Of a stretch of DNA of 64,000 bases, positions 59,195-64,000 are shown piece after piece; within the stretch, counting starts at the first letter, position 1, and each line of letters begins with the position of its first letter. Position numbers and translations under genes: made by a program. The notes under the pieces are model-generated. The model saw only the letters and a program-made list of their open reading frames with translations. It was not told the DNA's origin and made no database searches. This DNA is from Lentisphaerota bacterium (lineage in GTDB: Bacteria > Verrucomicrobiota > Lentisphaeria > Victivallales > UBA1829): contig SUVR01000009.1 of assembly GCA_015061915.1 (NCBI GenBank), forward strand, positions 43,357-107,356, written 5' to 3'.

Positions 59195-59217
59195 ATTGAT
59201 ATTATAAAAATATCAAT
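59195..59217. promoter_or_regulatory. LysR-box-like inverted repeat in a divergent intergenic region
   Basis: ATTGATATT-ATAAA-AATATCAAT, perfect 9-bp arms, between the MLE-family gene (minus) and lysR (plus). Confidence 0.65.
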
Positions 59218-59235
59218 CTACGGAGTAAAGAAACA

Positions 59236-60114
59236 ATGGAACTTATAACTTTGAAATATTTTGTAACGGTTGCCAAAGAACTGCACTTTCGCCGTGCAGC
59301 AGAAAAACTGCACATGACGCAGGCACCGTTGAGTGTGGCAATACGCAAACTGGAAGATGAACTTGAAACCGAATTATTTGAACGCAGCAGCCGCTCAGTA
59401 AAATTGACTGAAGCCGGAGAATTTTTTCTGCCGGAGGCCGAAGCTGTACTGATCCGTGCAGAACAGGCACGGAAAAATCTGCAACAGAAACTTTCCGGCA
59501 AATGCTGTCATCTTGTGATAGGTTATAACGAACCGGCATTGAATACGGTTCTGCCCGGAGTGCTTTCTTATTATCACAATCACCAGCCGGATATCGAACT
59601 GGAGCTGCGCGAACTCGAAACCGCCGAGCAGATCGAAGCGTTGAAAAACGGCGTGCTGGATATAGGCTATATGCGGCCTTTCGGCTTTGAGCTGGGTGAT
59701 TTGAAAAGCCAACTTCTGCACCGTGAACGCTACAAGCTTGTAATGTTGAAAGAGCATAAACTCTCCCGGCACAAACAGATAACTCTGGAAATGCTTTCGC
59801 AGCAGAATGTCATACTTTTTGCCCGCGATGTAAACCCGAAATTATTTGATATTCTCAAAAAACAGATGACTGCATTCAACCTTCCGGAGCCGTGTTTCAA
59901 ACAAAATGCCCGCACCAAAAGTTCCATGCTGGCAATGGTTCGTGCCGGATTCGGTATTGCCCTGCTGCCGGAATCAAGCCTCAAAGAGGAAATGCCCGAT
60001 ATAGTTGTAAGCGACGCGGCTTTTGAGCTGCCGGAAATTGAAATAATGGCAGTTTGGAACCCGTCGGGAAAAACTCCCGGGTTTCCGGGAGCAACTCCGT
60101 TCGGCATTGCATGA
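59236..60114 (+). CDS. LysR-family transcriptional regulator
   Basis: MELITLKYFVTVAKELHFRRAAEKLHMTQAPLSVAIRKLEDELETELFERSSRSVKLTEAGEFFL. Confidence 0.96.
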   Translation: MELITLKYFVTVAKELHFRRAAEKLHMTQAPLSVAIRKLEDELETELFERSSRSVKLTEAGEFFLPEAEAVLIRAEQARKNLQQKLSGKCCHLVIGYNEPALNTVLPGVLSYYHNHQPDIELELRELETAEQIEALKNGVLDIGYMRPFGFELGDLKSQLLHRERYKLVMLKEHKLSRHKQITLEMLSQQNVILFARDVNPKLFDILKKQMTAFNLPEPCFKQNARTKSSMLAMVRAGFGIALLPESSLKEEMPDIVVSDAAFELPEIEIMAVWNPSGKTPGFPGATPFGIA

Positions 60115-60143
60115 TTTTTTTGTGCAGTCAGCGTTTTTTATAC

Positions 60144-63056
60144 TCAATCATCAACCGGACGGCCGCCGGCATCGATCTTGCGGTACTGACAGGAATATTG
60201 TACAGGATTGTGCAAACGGCAGCGCAGATCTCCGACTTTCCATTCCGGGGCATCTGTCCAGTTCTTTGAGGCAAGATAATCGAGCAAAAGTTGCTTAAGG
60301 TAACTGCCTGCGGGGTCATCTTTCTGCAATTTCAGCGAACTGCAGATCAATCTGCCCTTGCCCACTTTGTATTCCGAAAGCATTGATTTGCGGCGGATGC
60401 GTTTGAACGACGGTATCAGCTCCAGCAGCGGCTGAAATTCAGGCATTTCGCTGTCGTGGATCATTGAACTGCTTGAATCCATCATGCGGAAAAACTGCCA
60501 GTCTGCAAAACCTTCGTTGGGGAACTTCTGCCAGACCGGATGCTTGCGGATGAGCGCACCTGCATGCAGCAACGACCGTCCGCTGGTGTGCGTCCGGAAC
60601 ATTTCGTTTTCTGTGGCTGAGGGGAAGTTACCGGTCAAAAGCACCGCACCGCCCTGCTCCATAAAATCTATATCGTCATCAGTCAGACGATCAACCTGCC
60701 GGCAAAGCTCTGTCTGCGGCAGATCTTCCGCTGCCGGATATACCCACAATTTCCACTGATTGCTGATAACTCTGCTGCCGGCAGTCAGCACAACTTTCAA
60801 AGTCAGCTGCTGAGCTTCAGTTGTATCAGGCATTTTTATTTGCAATTCTCCGAGGTCGTTGATCTTGCCGACCGGCAGCAGAGGTATGCTCCACGAACCG
60901 TGTTCAACAACCTGCTGCAGTGAATTTTCAAGCCGCCAGTTGAGCTGCGATTGCAACAGATCGCAAGCAGCATAATTTGAGAGCTGCAACTTGCAATTTA
61001 TTGTGCTGTTGGCAACAAAAGAACGGTATTTGCCGGCACTCCAGAGCAGCACACAATCATTGTTGTACTGCAAAATATCCTTGATGCTTTCGCCGTATTT
61101 TTCTTCATAAAACTCATTGAATACGCCGCAGGGATAACCGGTCAGGTGCCAATGCGTATCTATGCCGCCGAGATAGTCATATCCGGCAATACTGGCACAG
61201 GAACGCAGATTCTCAAAAAGCTGTTTACGCAAACTTGACACAAACAGTGAATTGTATTGATAATATTCCACGGCATTTTCCCAGACGCCGTGTTTCTGCA
61301 TATTTTCCCGGGCGGCGGCAAAAAGATCGGTTCCGATATAGGTATTTATGTAGCGTTTTTCCAGATCAAAGTTCAGATAACCGCCTAAAATTCCGGTTTC
61401 ATGCGCCAGACAGGGCAGTTGGTAAATGCTCATGATCTTTTCGGCTGCTTCGGTACCGGGAAATTCATCGTGCTCATAACTGAACATACTGTTGCACAAC
61501 GCCCCGTAAACGTCGGAAAACTCTCTGGTCACAGCCAGCCGTTCGGGCACATGGTCAACCGGATCGTGAACAACGTTCTGCCCCGGCTGGAAATCATATT
61601 CCACGCCGCGCATTGCCTCCTGAGGATTGAACAACATTCCCGGAGCAAGTTTGCGCATCATTGCCGCCAACTTGCGCAGCCGCTCCATCATGGAATCATC
61701 CAATATCTTTTCATTGCCTTCGCAAAGTATGACCGCCGACGGATGACGGCGGATCAAACGGATGATCTCTTCAGCCTCCGCATCGCTCCAGACTACCGGC
61801 AATTCGGTCTGCACCAGAAATCCCAGCGTATCGCAAGCGTCATAAAACGGTTCCGGCGGACACCAGGTATGGCAGCGGATATGATTGAATCCGGCGCGTT
61901 TCAGCACTGCCAGATCGTGCATATATTTATCGAACGAAAAGTGCGGATTGCAGCTTTCCGGGAAATAACAATGTTCGGTAACGCCTCTGAGATAAATACT
62001 TTTGCCATTGAGCAGCAGACCATTTCCACGACGGCTGAAAGTACGCAATCCGGCATTGGCACTGTATTCATCCAGCAATTTGCCGTCCAGCATCAGCTGC
62101 AGTTCCATCTGCAAAAGTTCGGGGTGAATATCGCTCCAAAAGGGGGTATTTTCCGGCAGGACCGTATTCCAGAAAACTTCATTACCGCAGCAGGAGCATT
62201 GCCCTTCAAGCAGCACGTTTTGCCGGTGTTTGATCCGCCAATAAAGTTCCAAATTTTTGCCAGCTGCATTGTGCAGCTGCACTTCGCCTTTGAGCTGATC
62301 CTGCTCCATGTAAACAAAGCAATCGCGGATAACTGCTGTATTGCTGATCTGTAAATACACTCCGCCGCCGATCCCCGCACGTTCGGATTGATAACCCTGA
62401 GCCACCAATCCACGGTGCTGTCCGGGGCGGGCACGGCGTGCCTGACCGTCATGCGAGCCATCTTTACGGCAATATGCGCCGCCATCATCGTGATCATTGC
62501 ATACGGCTATGATCAATTCGTTGGGCTGATGCGGATCAATAAATTTGCTCAGATCAAACACCGATTCAGTGGAGTATCCGACCGATCTGCCCACCAGCTT
62601 CCGGTTGCAGAATACCCAACACTCCCACATGGCAGGCCCTACAGTGAGCGAAACTATTGCATCTTGGGCAAGTTCCAGATCCAGCATCTTGCGGTAGTAG
62701 CCGGTGCCGATAAGAAAATTGCTTGAGGCGTGGGGTGTAAGCGAATTAGCCATCGGGAAATGCGGTTTGCGGTAATCCGGATTGAATCGTGCCGTATTGC
62801 CGAAAAAATCTTCTTCGTCAAAAAGTTCATACCAGTCATCCCAGTAACCGGGAGTGACCATTTTTCCGGTAAATTCTTCTGCCGCCGGCAGATCTGCGAT
62901 GTTTTCAGTGACCTTTTGCGGAGAGTAAAAAAAGTCCCATTTGCCATCCAAAGAACAAATGCCGGATTTTTTGCGGCAGAACGTTTGCTGAAAAAGATCA
63001 TATTTGTAAATCTGCTCAGCAGATTTGCCCGGAGAAATGGCGGAGGGATTTTTCAT
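60144..63056 (-). CDS. Glycoside hydrolase family 2-like (beta-galactosidase/glucuronidase-type)
   Basis: SLDGKWDFFYSPQ, VTPGYWDDWYE, LNGKSIYLRGVTEHCYFPESCNPHFSFDKYMHDLAVLKRAGFNHIRCHTWCPPEPFYDACDTLGFLVQTELPVVW. Confidence 0.88.
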   Translation of the reverse strand: MKNPSAISPGKSAEQIYKYDLFQQTFCRKKSGICSLDGKWDFFYSPQKVTENIADLPAAEEFTGKMVTPGYWDDWYELFDEEDFFGNTARFNPDYRKPHFPMANSLTPHASSNFLIGTGYYRKMLDLELAQDAIVSLTVGPAMWECWVFCNRKLVGRSVGYSTESVFDLSKFIDPHQPNELIIAVCNDHDDGGAYCRKDGSHDGQARRARPGQHRGLVAQGYQSERAGIGGGVYLQISNTAVIRDCFVYMEQDQLKGEVQLHNAAGKNLELYWRIKHRQNVLLEGQCSCCGNEVFWNTVLPENTPFWSDIHPELLQMELQLMLDGKLLDEYSANAGLRTFSRRGNGLLLNGKSIYLRGVTEHCYFPESCNPHFSFDKYMHDLAVLKRAGFNHIRCHTWCPPEPFYDACDTLGFLVQTELPVVWSDAEAEEIIRLIRRHPSAVILCEGNEKILDDSMMERLRKLAAMMRKLAPGMLFNPQEAMRGVEYDFQPGQNVVHDPVDHVPERLAVTREFSDVYGALCNSMFSYEHDEFPGTEAAEKIMSIYQLPCLAHETGILGGYLNFDLEKRYINTYIGTDLFAAARENMQKHGVWENAVEYYQYNSLFVSSLRKQLFENLRSCASIAGYDYLGGIDTHWHLTGYPCGVFNEFYEEKYGESIKDILQYNNDCVLLWSAGKYRSFVANSTINCKLQLSNYAACDLLQSQLNWRLENSLQQVVEHGSWSIPLLPVGKINDLGELQIKMPDTTEAQQLTLKVVLTAGSRVISNQWKLWVYPAAEDLPQTELCRQVDRLTDDDIDFMEQGGAVLLTGNFPSATENEMFRTHTSGRSLLHAGALIRKHPVWQKFPNEGFADWQFFRMMDSSSSMIHDSEMPEFQPLLELIPSFKRIRRKSMLSEYKVGKGRLICSSLKLQKDDPAGSYLKQLLLDYLASKNWTDAPEWKVGDLRCRLHNPVQYSCQYRKIDAGGRPVDD

Positions 63057-63188
63057 TTTCTATATTCTGTTGGGTAAAGGTTGTAAATTTATCAGTCCGG
63101 AATTGCCGTAAAATGGCAATTCCGGACATTCAGTTCAAGATCGCTTATATTGCCGCAAACTTTTCTGTTGCTGCGTTTGACCGGCAGA

Positions 63189-63947
63189 TCACTTGGCTGC
63201 CTGCGGGGCAGCAGCAAGCGTTTCGCGCGAAAGTTTGTCGTTGGGTATATAACCCAAAGTAGCTTCCTTGACGAACAAGGGCAGATTGACAATGTGCTTG
63301 GGCAATATATCCAATATCCGCAGCTTGTTAGGGGCACTTGCACTGACTACATCATCTACGATAAGGTAGAGGTCATAGCCGAATTCGCGGTCAAGGGCGC
63401 GCGGGTCGAGGTTTTCGCTGGTGGTCGGAGCAAAGAAAGAGGGCATGGCATCATGACCGCGGTATCTTGTCCAGTAAGAGAGAGTTTTTTCTTTGTGGTG
63501 GTTCAGACGCATAATATCGCCGCGATAGAGCAGACGGGCTTTGCCGTCAGCGGTTTTGGGCGTCAACTCTTTGCCGTTGATTTCAACCACACAAGCTCCG
63601 CGGTTCCAGCCGGCATAGCGGGATTGAGCAATGCGCTGATTGAGTTTCAGCACAGCAGTCATGCCGGCTTTTTTCGGCATGGCGGGAAAGGTCAGGTAAT
63701 CACTTGCGCCGAATTTGTTTTTTGCCTCCTGAGGCTGAATGGTCACATCCTTTGCCACATTGGCAAAAGGTGTGAACGGTACTTCTGCTGCGTGCAATAC
63801 TCCTGCCAGCAGGGCAAGTGTCATCATGACAGTTCCGGCTACTTTCTCCTGAGAGAAGTAGGCACAGCCGGAGATGGTCAGCATACCGAGGGCAAAAGAG
63901 AGAACGAGGGCGAAGATATAAACGAATTTCTGTTTTTTGGTAGACAT
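63189..63947 (-). CDS. Hypothetical membrane-anchored protein
   Basis: MSTKKQKFVYIFALVLSFALGMLTISGCAYFSQEKVAGTVMMTLALLAGVLHAAEVPFTPFANVAKDVTIQPQEAKNKFGASDYLTFPAMP; AAAGGA upstream of ATG at 63947. Confidence 0.65.
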   Translation of the reverse strand: MSTKKQKFVYIFALVLSFALGMLTISGCAYFSQEKVAGTVMMTLALLAGVLHAAEVPFTPFANVAKDVTIQPQEAKNKFGASDYLTFPAMPKKAGMTAVLKLNQRIAQSRYAGWNRGACVVEINGKELTPKTADGKARLLYRGDIMRLNHHKEKTLSYWTRYRGHDAMPSFFAPTTSENLDPRALDREFGYDLYLIVDDVVSASAPNKLRILDILPKHIVNLPLFVKEATLGYIPNDKLSRETLAAAPQAAK

Positions 63948-64000
63948 AATCATTCCTTTTTTGTTGTTTTTTTGATTTTTGATGGAACTTTTCTTGAATT

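Overview
The window looks like a chromosomal segment from a Lentisphaerota/PVC-type bacterium (inferred from gene content only). From 1 to about 17.6 kb it is ordinary housekeeping: yidD-yidC-khpB(jag), a HAD phosphatase, holA, an M42 peptidase, an AddA/AddB-like helicase-nuclease pair, dnaE and tRNA-His. From about 17.65 to 31.2 kb it is a mosaic of mobile-element debris. This includes the right end of a Firmicutes-type Tn4451/ICE-like element (DnaC-like ATPase, TnpW, large serine recombinase), a truncated type ISP restriction enzyme, an integrase/Y-family polymerase chimera, YolD, a DUF134-NifX fusion, an ArsR-HlyD-ABC-FluC module with a frameshifted fluC, tRNA-Ser, a nuclease/IS200 chimera and a frameshifted sugar isomerase remnant. 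From about 31.9 to 45.3 kb there is a GntR-regulated, tightly coupled catabolic operon: beta-helix protein, M19 dipeptidase, prepilin-like protein, large TPR/lyase-like protein, Gfo/Idh oxidoreductase, two QueG-like Fe-S proteins and a DUF4434-like TIM barrel. From 45.8 to 53.3 kb there is a second accessory zone: AAA/PD-(D/E)XK protein, an inovirus-Gp2-like replication protein abutting a 3' fragment of feoB, a secreted RING-like ankyrin-type protein, an M42 fragment, GNAT and tRNA-Val. From 53.5 to 60.1 kb there is a six-gene operon (DUF4387, AtuA/DUF1446, fumarase-type beta and alpha subunits, M20 amidohydrolase, MR/MLE enolase-superfamily enzyme) divergent from a LysR regulator, followed by a GH2 enzyme. 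The best candidates for something undescribed are the AtuA/DUF4387/hydro-lyase/M20/MLE operon, the prepilin and Fe-S containing glycan operon, and a pair of direct repeats (24/25 nt) resembling a tmRNA or tRNA 3' end that bracket about 21 kb. No database search was possible; all family names come from motif recognition.
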